Positions 54,683 to 64,000 of a stretch of DNA of 64,000 nt are shown one piece after another. The stretch lies in assembly GCA_019633425.1 (NCBI GenBank), contig WSUB01000070.1, forward strand, positions 62,001 through 126,000. Direction: 5' to 3'. This DNA comes from Tulasnella sp. 424 (taxonomy: Eukaryota; Basidiomycota; Agaricomycetes; Cantharellales; Tulasnellaceae). Below the pieces are notes generated by a model. That model searched no databases. It saw only the letters and a list, made by a program, of their open reading frames with translations, and was not told where the DNA came from. Position 1 is the first letter of the stretch, and every line of letters begins with the position of its first letter. The translations under genes and the position numbers were made by a program.

Positions 54683-56025
54683 TCAAGTCCTACTAGCAGC
54701 GATCCTCGCTTGAGCTTTATTCACGTTGTCCTTGAAACCCGCAATGACGCCCTCTGGATCCTGAGCTCCGAATATAGCCGTTCCCGCTACGATGACGTTG
54801 CTCCCTAAAAAGAAGAATACGAAAAAGGTTATCGTTGAAGCGAAAACGTTAGGGTCTCTCGTGCGCGGACGCACCAGCATCAGCGCAGCACCCGATGGTA
54901 TCAGGCGAGACACCTCCATCGACCTCGATATCCTTGTCGGGGAAACGAGCTCTCAGTTCCGCTACCTTGGGTACGCATTCGGCGCGGAATTTCTGTCCTC
55001 CCTGGCCTGTGCGTTGTTCGGTCATCCATGCGAAAGGGGAGAAAAACGCGGATCGGGGTGCAGGGCACAAAATGAGAGGCAACGGTGAGTTGTCAAAAAC
55101 GGGGGAGCGTAGAGATGGAGAAGAAGAAGGGGTAGCAGTGCACGTACCAGGTTGAACGGTCATGACCAACAACATATCAGCCGCATGGGCGATTTCGTCG
55201 GTGATCACTTCGGAAGGCGTATCGGGTGAGATTGCGATTCCTGCTTTCATCTTGCGGGATTTGATCTTTGCTATCACTTCGAGGGGGTTGTCTGAAAATA
55301 GAGTCAAGCGCGTGAGAGGCTGCTGCGAGAAGGGAGAGGAGGGGAAGGGGAGGGAGAGCGTACCTGTAGCTTCGTAGTGGAAACAGTAGAGCGAGCCTCC
55401 AGCGTCTGCGATGTCGTCCACCCACTATAAGTGATACGAAAAAGGAAGGCGCATAAGTGTTGGTCTCCAGGAGCAGAGGTCGCACACATAGACAGGCAGG
55501 GGGGACGTACACGGAGAGGATCAGCGACCATCATGTGCACGTCCATGAAAATGTCGGGGACGTCTTTCTTGACACATTTTAAGATCGGTGCACCTAAGAG
55601 GAAGAAGAATACGCATGAGCTCAGGCTACCGGTGCCAGTGAAGTGATTTCGCCCCTTGGGCGGGTTTATGGGTAAGAGGACGTACCCATAGTGATGTTGG
55701 GGACGAAATGACTTTGAAAGAGACATGCGCGAAAACCCGTCTAGTCAGCTATACTCCATCTCGCGTAGGGGCATTCCCTACAACTGAAAGCGTACCCGTC
55801 CATTACGTCTTTACAGTAACGTCGACCAAGGGTGCCAAATTGTCAGTCGCTATTACCACACCGAATTGGGCAAAGAGCTTCCTGTGTTTGAAACTCACCC
55901 ATATGCAGCCAATCAGCTCCGTTCTTGATCATCCTCTTGCATTCTGCGCTCAGTTGACCGAAATTAGACGCGAGCACGGATGGGGAGATGATCGCTCGGG
56001 GTTTAGATGATAGTGATGTCGTCAT
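54683..56025 (-). CDS. RPE1: Ribulose-phosphate 3-epimerase
   Basis: Eight exons: 56025-55899, 55808-55796, 55711-55686, 55593-55511, 55424-55364, 55291-55148, 55006-54875, 54804-54683; 708 nt, 235 aa, the usual length. The enzyme interconverts ribulose-5-phosphate and xylulose-5-phosphate in the pentose phosphate pathway. Active-site motifs are all visible: WLHMDVMDGHFVPN (H41, D43 across exons 1-3), DVHMMVADP (H75), MTVQPGQGGQKF and EVDGGVSPDT (D181), then VIVAGTAIFGA for phosphate binding. The 13-nt exon 2 and 26-nt exon 3 together code for most of the DVMDGHFVPNITM motif. Without them the frame is lost, which supports the model. Confidence 0.95.
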
Positions 56026-57172
56026 TTCTTTATCTTCAAGGTGGGCTATATGCGATGCAGACCAATTTGCATGAGCTTCGGTGGGCCTCCCCTAGCGAGC
56101 AGGGGGTTTCAATCACTTACTTTGGAAGAGGGAGTACTGTTAACGTTCAGAGGATGAGAAGTGGTCAACCGCGGATCTGGTGTAATTTATGTAAGTGAAG
56201 AGGGGCGTAACGGAGGTCGGGACACCGATCTCTTAAGTCCGATCGGCCCGAGCCGGCACGCGAGCCCCGGAAGTTGCCGGATTCTTAGCGCTCGGCAAAC
56301 GCAAAGGTTCATCTTCCACCAAGACTTACTTATGATACGACTATCGCCTAATACGCTGAGCTCTTCTTTCTGTGCTCACGGATCTTTACATACTCGTTCC
56401 CGTTTCAACAATGGAAGCCTAATAATCGCCGATAAACTTCCTGCCGTCGGCTCAAAACTAACGCAAAAAAAAAGATGCCATATAATTATAAAGGATCTTA
56501 TGGATGGATGCTGCGTTGTCAAACTTCGTTGCTTCGATAGGACGGATCTTTTTGGAGTCTCTCTAAGGCAGTTTTTCAGGTTGGTAATGAAACCAAACCC
56601 ACGTGGAGGGGTTGCCTTGATCGACCTGTTGAGCTTTTTTTAGCGTTTCGCTCGCTATGGGCAGAGACTATTGTCGCATGGGAGGGCTCGAATCCAGTCG
56701 CGGATCAATAGACCTTACGTATACAGGCGAGGGCCGACGAGAAGCCCAGTTCAGTGCACTCTCCACTTCAGAGCACTGGAGTGTGGGATGAGGGACATAG
56801 TTTTGGGGAAGCAAGATGTGATGGGAAATTTCGGCATCCTACTCGGCATCTGTTCGTGTCTTTCGCCCACCCTCGGTCGTTCTTGCCGTGTCGTCACTCA
56901 GCACAATCCGTATACTTCGCGAAGCTTTCCTACTTACGGCCGTTGCCCTCTTGGCACCCGCGTTCGGTCGAATTGATCACTTGTACTGACCGTGGCTAAC
57001 GAGGAAGGAACGTTACCCCGACGATTTACGTTTTCGTGACTTCGTTGTTTTGTTCTCCTCGTTTTCCCCCCTCTCGCAAGCGCTCTACTGCAGCTATGCT
57101 CTCGTCAGGGTCGCTGCTCTATCTAAAATATTCGACCTTACTCTGGCTTTTGGGGGGGGGGGGGTTTCGTGG
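56026..57172. other. Intergenic, upstream of the epimerase
   Basis: Holds the epimerase promoter. No supported gene: frames at 56161-56643 and 56671-56999 overlap and show no domain. A 12-13-nt G run lies at about 57152-57164. Confidence 0.5.
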
Positions 57173-57835
57173 ATGCTCAAATTAGTGTAAACGTGATAGA
57201 CCCGAGAATCATATCGGGTGGGCATGTTGAGATCCAAGAGCGATTCGGTAGAGAACTTTGGCAATCTCGATTTTGACCCTGCGTGGCTCCCTACAACAGT
57301 ATTTCCACTACGACGCCTCGCTCTGTGGAGGGTCCATCTATCTGGCAAACGTCACCGACGCCGTGACATGGAAATTCAACGGTACGAGCTCCCCGCGTCT
57401 CCACCCCAACGCCGGAGCTGACCTCTTTTCACCTTTTCACCTCTGTTTCGAACCTTCTACCCAGGCTCTGACTTTCAGGTCGAAACCATCTACCAAGAAT
57501 ATAGCGACCGGCGAGATATTATCATCTTACTGACGGGGTTCGCTTCATCCGCCGGAGGTCTAAACGAAACCAGCTGGATCAACCTGTCGATTGCGGCAAT
57601 CACGTGGTTCAGCGGGTCAGCAAAATCCTCGACGGGCAGCTTTTCTTGGGCGATCACGCAGCGACGGTCATGAACGGAGGTGATATGAAGTGGAAGGGCA
57701 CGGGTATTATTATCACGGGAGTGGGATCGTGCACTCTCTTTTTGGTCTTTGCTCTCTTTTCTCTAGAAGGGCTCACATGAATGGACGCAATACTGCATTA
57801 GATACTGGCCTGAACTGCTTCCTGGGGCATTGAAG
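57173..57835 (+). pseudogene. Degenerate copy 1 of a small secreted/membrane protein family
   Basis: Homologous to the two genes that follow. A remnant of exon 1 (QISVNVIDPR-like, from 57178) has no signal peptide; the sequence before it is a G run. Exon 2 is clear (YFHYDASLCGGSIYLANV then DAVTWKFNG, ending about 57380). Exon 3 starts GSDFQVE near 57469 but shifts frame around 57588; the correct reading DCGNHVVQRVSKILDGQLF resumes in another frame. A final YWPELLPG piece is near 57802. The missing start and the frameshift make it a pseudogene. Confidence 0.75.
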
Positions 57836-58625
57836 GAACTCATCCGAGTCGTGCACAATGCGTTGTCATTCGATACTGGCTTGCCATATTATATCACGCT
57901 GTCATCTTTTACTTGGCAAATGTTCACTAGCTTTTCACTCAAGCCCAGGGACAGGAATCTTTCGGAGAATCTTTGTTATAGCTCAAAATGCGCTCAATCG
58001 AGACGCCCTGTGAGTGCAACGAAAGGACAAAGATGACCCACCGGGGCTGGCAGGTGCCGCCTAGTTGAGGTAAATCTATACAATGCTTCGGTATAATCGC
58101 CTATCACTCGGAGTTGCATATACAACGGAGCTAGTCAATTCAATTTGATATGTCACAGTTTACTTGGAGGCACCCAAAGTTGGCTCGCGCGACAGTTATC
58201 CAAGGAACTCAGCCCAGTCAAAGGGTGGTGCCAAGGGTTATTCGGAGCTGCCCCAGATACGAATGAACGGTGAATTGGTAGGGATTTGACATGAGACGTA
58301 TCACGGTGACAGATGAGGTAAAGGCTGTGGGAAAGTGGATACCCTTGGCATCTTTCGCCCTTTGCACTTCTTCTAAACCCCTTGTGGACAAGATAACATG
58401 TCCCGGCTTGGACATGCCGTTCTCGCTGCTGCTTCTTTCTCCTCTGTGACAGTTCGATCCGGCGCCCGCAGCCCACAGGAGAATTTATGTCAAGCATGGA
58501 TAGTAATCACTTGCACTTGATGCCAAGGGGGTGAATAAAAACATACTGCGGACTCGACGAGTTTGCTGAGACTCTTGTCCTCTTTTCTCTCTTTCCATTT
58601 CTGCTGCACCCCCGTTATTTCAGCC
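57836..58625. other. Intergenic between family copies 1 and 2
   Basis: No gene seen. Antisense frames at 58153-58497 and 58490-58735 are unsupported. Confidence 0.45.
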
Positions 58626-59484
58626 ATGCTGCCTCCGAGTTTGTTGGGTTCCATAAGAGTGTTGATGCTCCCTTTGCTCCTCGCGAGCTTGGTGAGCGCC
58701 CAACTTAGTGTGCCCTTGACTGATTCAAGGCTCACGTTAAATGGAACCGGGTGAGTCTACGGAGTGATGAGATATGCATTGAGTGGATTCGCTTACACTG
58801 TTTCTCCACTCGCATGACAGACACTACAACTCTTCGATGTGCGGAGGGGCTATATACCTCCCGGAACCTAACGACAGCGTATATTTCAACTTTGACGGTA
58901 CGATACTCTACATCTTCGCGCTAGTCCCTTCCTTATCCCCCCCCCCCTTCATGACGTGTTCTCTTCCGATTATCCATCCAGGTTCGGATTTTCAATTAGA
59001 ATTTGTCATCCAGGGAACTAGCGACGCACGAAATATCACCGTCTCCCCTGACGGTGTCAGTACGTCTGAAATAGGCCTCAATGCGATTGGTGAACAGGAC
59101 AGCTCCTTAGACTGTAGCCGTCGAGACGTTTTCCGGAATAGCGCTTCGATCAACGGGCAATTGTTCAAGGGAAACCACGTTATAACGGTCAAGAATGGGG
59201 GTGCCACACAGTGGGAGGGTACTGGAGTCATTATTACCGGCATCGCGTGAGTAGCATCTTTCAGCCATTCCGTGGGCGTCGTTCTTTATGGCGTTCAGAG
59301 CTGACGAGGTTTGATGCCATGTCGCTTTAGGTACTGGTCGGATCCACTCCCTGGGGTGTCCACGGTAACTGCAGACCGTAGCACCCACGCCTCTGGCGGC
59401 CAGAAGAAATCGGTTCTTGAAAGAGTCACAACAGGTACCCTTGGATTTGCGGCCTTGATCGTGCCAGCGGTCATGATTCTTTAG
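58626..59484 (+). CDS. Small secreted/membrane-tethered protein, family copy 2
   Basis: Exons 58626-58750, 58821-58897, 58982-59246, 59331-59484; 621 nt, 206 aa. Signal peptide ends at VSAQ (about residue 28). The ectodomain has HYNSSMCGGAIYLPEPNDS, GSDFQLEF, LDCSRRDVF, NGQLFKGNHVITVKN and EGTGVIITGI, with Cys and N-glycosylation sites. It ends in a short hydrophobic stretch (GFAALIVPAVMIL) and stops exactly where copy 3 continues with a basic cytoplasmic tail. It may be tail-anchored by this segment or GPI-processed. I do not recognise the family by name. An in-frame ATG 21 codons upstream would bury the signal peptide. Confidence 0.8.
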
Positions 59485-59974
59485 GTTACACCGTATCTGA
59501 GTCCCAAGCAGTCGAGCAGGAGGGGTCGTTACGTGGTCCAGTTTGGCATGGGTGGCACTCGATTAATATTAACCACAAGAGACTCTTTTTAAACCCTTCA
59601 GCGAGCGCAAACCGACCCCTTGGACACGCGCAAAGATCTCGTTAGCAGTAATAAGGTTGAGGCCAAAGTACAGATCAGGTTCAGCACTTGCACAGAATTG
59701 AGGTAGATGATGAGAGCTTGTTAGCCGGACGTCGTGTGGGAAAAGCCCTCATATCATTCGTTCGGCATCATCTCTCGTAATGGTCGGGCTCTTTGCTTCT
59801 TGTCAATTGAACCCGTAAACAAGGCAGGGTCTATCGGCTTTGCCAAGCCGTTCCGCTCGCTCTGTCGCCTTTTTGTAGCCGTGTGAGGGATAAATCGGGG
59901 TTTGCCCGACCGATTTGTGAACACCTGTCTCAAGAACCACACTCTATTGCTCTCAGAGCGCCTTCGAGTTTGCT
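59485..59974. other. Intergenic between family copies 2 and 3
   Basis: No gene seen. Contains the promoter of copy 3. Confidence 0.45.
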
Positions 59975-61452
59975 ATGAGTTTTCTTCCACCATCTAGTCC
60001 TTTCTCTCTAAGTCCTGCTGTCTGGCCAAACTTGCGGATGACTTTCCAACTGGCAACCATATTAATATGTGTAGTATTAGCGAGCGCGCAAGTTACCGTT
60101 CCGCTGACTGATCCTCTCGTGTTTGGTGGGAACGGGTGAGCGAACCTTAGGGCTAAAGAGTTAATCAACTCGACGCTGAGTCCTAGGAGCATCCTGTTAG
60201 ACACTACAATGAAACTCTGTGCGGAGGAACAATCTACCTTCCAGATATCGGCGACAGTTTATCTCTGAATTTCAATGGTATGCGTCCGAATAAGCTGAAC
60301 ACCCCTCAGACCCGCCTCGACATGCTAACCCATAAATTCGTTCATCACCTTTCCCTCTCTCGGTGATCTCCACCGGCTCAACGGGTGATATAGGCTCCGA
60401 CTTTCAATTTGAATTTATTTTGGATCCAAAAGCAGACCCTGTAGGCCTCATCGTTGAACCGGATCGTATCACCATATCACAAGGTTCAGGAACTGTGCTG
60501 GAACCATCGCTCCTCCCTCCTATAAACTGCAGTGACCGGACGGTGTATAGAGTTAGTGATACGATCCAAGGGCAGTTATATTTGGGAAATCATACAGCGA
60601 CAGTGATCAATCAAGGCCAGGTGGAGTACAAGGGCACCGGGGTCATTGTTTCCGGCATACAGTGAGCGGAATCGTCGTTAACATGCTATCATTATCATGC
60701 TAGAAGGGACGAGCTGACCAGTGGGATTTTTGCCTGAATTTGATTGTATCTGTAGGTATTACCCCGATCCACTTCCGGGGGTGCCTACGTTGAGCTCAGA
60801 GCCCGGCTCTCATAGCTCACACGGACGCAATAAAGCGATTATTGGAGGCGTTATCGGGGGTATTATTGGCTTCCTGGCCTTGGTCGTTCCAGCCATCGTC
60901 ATGATTTACCGAAGAAGACGATCGGCCAAGCGAGGAGAGGTCGGAGAACCTCAACTGGACCTCTTGACTCCTGGAGAGCGGGCAATTGTTGGGCAGGACG
61001 GGGAAGGCCTTACACCAACACCAGCAGAGAAGAGCGAAAATACCGTGACGACTGACCAAATGGCAACATCAACGATTCTTCAAAATGAGCCTGAAGGAGA
61101 ATCCGTCCCAGTAGTCCTCCCGCAGACTACCCAGCCACCATCGAGCCAAGGCTCAAAACCATTGCCTCCTCCACCCTCCACTCAACTCCCATCGCCTGCC
61201 GAATCTCACTCTTTGGGATCTCACATACCCCCGGCGCCGCAGCTTTCACCTCAACAGCTTCGCTTGGTCCAAGAGTTGATGGACCAAGGTCTTCCATCCT
61301 CTCAAGTTGCTGGTGTGGTTCAGTCCATGCTCGCTTCCGGTGGATCCAGGAACACGGATGCAACGCCCCTGCCAAGCGAGACGCCCGGACACGTGAACGA
61401 TGCGCCGCCACAGTACGATTTCAAGGATAGGCCTGCGAATGACGGAATGTAG
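59975..61452 (+). CDS. Single-pass membrane protein with Pro-rich tail, family copy 3
   Basis: Exons 59975-60135, 60201-60277, 60394-60661, 60756-61452; 1203 nt, 400 aa. An N-terminal hydrophobic segment (LATILICVVLASA, then QVTVPLTD) acts as signal sequence. The ectodomain parallels copy 2: HYNETLCGGTIYLPD, GSDFQFEF, NCSDRTVYRVS, GQLYLGNHTATVIN and YKGTGVIVSGI. A Ser/His-rich stalk leads to a transmembrane helix at 196-220 (Gly-rich, ALVVPAIVMIY) followed by RRRR. The 180-residue cytoplasmic tail is Pro/Ser/Glu-rich, with PLPPPPSTQLPSP and a helix near the end (QLRLVQELMDQGLPS). The layout is that of a cell-surface sensor or adhesion protein; function is unknown. Intron positions match copy 2. 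Confidence 0.85.
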
Positions 61453-61954
61453 TATAGTAGGTCTATCATTTGGTTTATTCGCTTACATGGGATTTTGATT
61501 ATTTACTCACAGCACGTCGGGGTTTCGGCTTCGGAACCGGCAGTGTTCTTTGGTAACGACTGTGGCTGAGTGTGGTCGATTGCGACCTCGTTCGTTTTTT
61601 GTTACGATTATGTCGATAACACTCAAGCAAGGCAATGCTTTCCAGTTGTAGATCGTTCAACTATTCGGATAGCAGACAGTCACCAGAATCACACCGGAAA
61701 AGCAACAGTTGCTTCCGCATCCCACATATACTTTCATATTGTGCAAAGCATTCCAAAGCAAATAAGCAACTGCCATATCCCCATAAACCTACAGTCGATC
61801 TGGAAGGGACGCGCAGGTTTAGGCCTCTGTTTTTAACCCCACAATCCTAAATTTAGATACGGGAAACGTTTCTTCCCTGCTTCGGTCCATCTTCCAACAT
61901 CCCGTTTTGCTTGGCCATTCTCCGCCCTGATACACTAATACTCACTCATCAATC
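61453..61954. other. Intergenic between copy 3 and the transporter gene
   Basis: No gene seen. Frames at 61570-61850 overlap in two phases and have no domain. Contains the promoter and leader of the transporter. Confidence 0.45.
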
Positions 61955-64000
61955 ATGGCTCGTAGCGATTACTCTTCAGATCCCGACGATGGTTCAATTA
62001 CCTCCGAGGCCTCTGCTCATGAGGACGAACATGCCATTGGGCCCGCTTCCGCCATCGCTCAGCAAAACTTCGCACCTCAGCAGCTAGGCCATACGGACCT
62101 ATCATCATCAGTGGCAACAGCTGCAGCGATTGCACCTAACCTGGGTATGTCCAGCCCCAACAAAAGCACTGGCGGGGACGAAATCCAACTCAAGTCGCCC
62201 ACAAGTCCCTCTCGAAGACCCCAAATTCCCGATTTAACGTCTTCCAAAATCACTGGTCGAAACGCCCGCTTTCGCTCGGCCGTGATGAAAGTCATTCGGC
62301 TCAACCAAATTTGCAGTCTATCGGATGATGAACCCGGTGTGAACGTCTTGAGCGGTGCTGCGGCGGCCATCTACGGACACATCCGCGAGAGGTGTTCAAT
62401 CGACGTGATGGATTACGGTCCAACCAGGTTCAACCATACCAAGCTTTCCAATGAGGAGCTCGAAAACCACATTGTGAGTGCTTCGGTTGTGGTTCGATTC
62501 TATTTTTAGTTTTCCTATTTTTGATGCACTCGGATCTCGACCGAGGGTGCTACCACGCGGTTTCGACGCAAATTATAAAACTGTCACCCGCTTGCCTGCG
62601 TCAGCTCCACGACCCCACGACTGCGTCCTCGGTTTTATCACATCGACCTTCACCGTCATTGACCACGTTCATTTCATGCCAAAATAGGCTAATGGATCCA
62701 GTACAAGGCCACTCTGGGCAAAAGTACGCTGGATCAACATCGGTGGCGTTTCCTGGGATGTCATCAAAACATTAGCACTTCAATACGGTATGTTGAGACT
62801 GAGGAGCGCAGCGCCAGGGGACTCACCCGGCCGACAAACATCTGCAGAGATCCATCCGCTCGCTATCGAAGATATCCTTCACGGTCGCCAAACCTACAGC
62901 TCCAGAGCAGACTACTACAGCAAACATCTCTTCATTCGTATGCTCTGCCACACGCTTAAAGACGATGACGATACCTCACCCAACATCAAAGCACCCAACG
63001 CTCCGCTTCAGGAAGGGGGCGGTACTGGCAATACCAACCCAACGCCTCCACCCACCTACTCAGCCGGGTCCGAGGAGGCTACTCTCGCTCCAGAGGAAGA
63101 TCTCTACGCTCGAAACGGCCACACCAGAGGGTTGTTTAAAAGACGAACTGCAATGCCTACCGGACATAGTTCTCGCATTCGGACTCTTGCGGCCACATCC
63201 CTCTCTGGTGCCCAACCTTGGATAGAGTTGGAACGGTTGAGCGATCCTGAAAAGGTTTGGGCGAGGAGCGTGTATCCTGATTTGGGAGGCGGAGGCGGTA
63301 GCGCGAGGTCTACTGCGAGAAAGTATTCGATGCAGCTCGCGTCGATGTTCGAGACTAACGTGAGTACTCTCCCGTCGTGTAGTGTACGGGCGTCAAGTGG
63401 GCGAAGGTTTTGCTGAACGACCAGGCTTACTAGTTTAACTCTCCAAACGCGAGAACTCAAGCAACGATCAACGAGCTAAAGAAAGGTGAACGAGTGGAAG
63501 TGAAACTCCGAAACCTGTATTGCATTATGTTCAGAGACGGTGAGCGGTGACGGTCCTCTTGAACAGGTTTGCGGCGTTCCGTCGAGCCGGGGGGTCTGAC
63601 CACACTGTTCTCTACGACTCATGCATCCCACTTTACCTTCTCTATCTCCTTAGGTACTCTGATTACAATTCATCAAGACGTCTCAAGCGATTTCTTTCAC
63701 CCAATCATGAGTCGGTTGAAGCAGGTCTGCATCGTCCTTTTATCCTGTCATGGAAATCAAGAGCTAATTACAAAAACGCCGCACACAGCGTGATACCCTC
63801 CTCCGAAGCACACCGGATGTTTCTTTACTCCTTCAAGGAATTATCGATCTTCGTAAGAGCACCTTTCCTCCAGCGTCTCCGCGTTTCAGAACCGACGCTC
63901 ACCGTTTCTTCACATGTCTAGTTGTCGACCACGCGGTAGAAGTAGTCGACAGATACCAGGAACAGATCGTGAAATTCGAACGAGACATATTGACCAGACC
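61955..64000 (+). CDS. CorA-like Mg2+ transporter, 5' part (cut by window end)
   Basis: Exons 61955-62473, 62688-62787, 62848-63359, 63434-63539, 63654-63724, 63789-63852, 63922 to beyond 64000; about 484 residues so far, all in phase. The N-terminus is Ser/Asp-rich (MARSDYSSDPDDGSITSE). The CorA cytoplasmic domain shows PLWAKVRWINIGGVSWDVIK, then EIHPLAIEDILHGRQ, YYSKHLFIRM and LRNLYCIMFRDGTLITIHQ. An acidic/Pro-rich insert (DDDDTSPN...PTPPPTYS) lies between the strands, as in other fungal members. The final helices begin (VDRYQEQIVKFERDIL), but the two transmembrane segments and the GMN motif lie beyond the window. Intron 1 (214 nt) is longer than the rest, so an extra small exon cannot be excluded. 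Confidence 0.85.

Noticed and set aside
56161..56643. 160-codon frame upstream of the epimerase
   Set aside because: No motif, low-complexity start, and overlapped by other short frames; likely chance.
56675..56710. Possible tRNA T-arm (GGCTCGAATCC)
   Set aside because: No acceptor stem or anticodon arm can be folded around it on either strand.

Overview
The window is genomic DNA from a basidiomycete fungus, most likely an Agaricomycete. The genes are dense with short introns (about 45-110 nt, GT-AG). Several families are typical of that group: DUF6533 membrane proteins, a Pro-rich-tailed single-pass membrane protein family, a GH16 glucanase and a CorA-type Mg transporter. All product calls come from reading translated exons; no database search was run.

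The left two thirds (1-42.8 kb) is one head-to-tail array of a single gene family, all on the plus strand. I count 13 units, each built on the same 10-exon plan: about 61-67, 53, 15, 72-75, 131-134, 104, 72-84, 176-185 and 26 nt, plus a variable last exon. They encode proteins with about seven membrane segments. A DUF6533 signature (YDWLITLGQEIDLVW type) lies at the N-terminus, and a variable polar cytoplasm-like tail lies at the C-terminus. Units 1, 2, 3, 4, 5, 9, 12 and 13 have complete open frames after splicing. Units 6, 10 and 11 keep the membrane core but lose most of the tail. Unit 7 has a nonsense codon and an assembly gap. Unit 8 is a 5'-truncated pseudogene. The spacers are packed with carcasses of older copies (exon 2/3 relics and unit-1-type last-exon relics), conserved upstream blocks, two MITE-like elements, one 671-bp insertion and a 46-bp perfect palindrome. 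The two outermost units are the most divergent and the inner ones most alike, as expected of a birth-and-death family reshaped by unequal crossing-over.

The right third (43.6-64 kb) is ordinary single-copy sequence. An RBM39/Rsd1-type splicing factor (minus) and an Artemis/SNM1-type DNA-repair nuclease (plus) diverge from a 125-bp shared promoter. They are followed by an Ies6/INO80C chromatin-remodelling subunit (plus), a secreted GH16 glucanase (minus), an SGT1 co-chaperone (minus) and ribulose-phosphate 3-epimerase (minus, with 13- and 26-nt microexons). A three-copy tandem family of small secreted or single-pass membrane proteins follows (one pseudogene, one tail-less, one full), and then the 5' part of a CorA-like Mg transporter cut by the window edge. 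These genes show no evident common pathway. The array is the notable feature.
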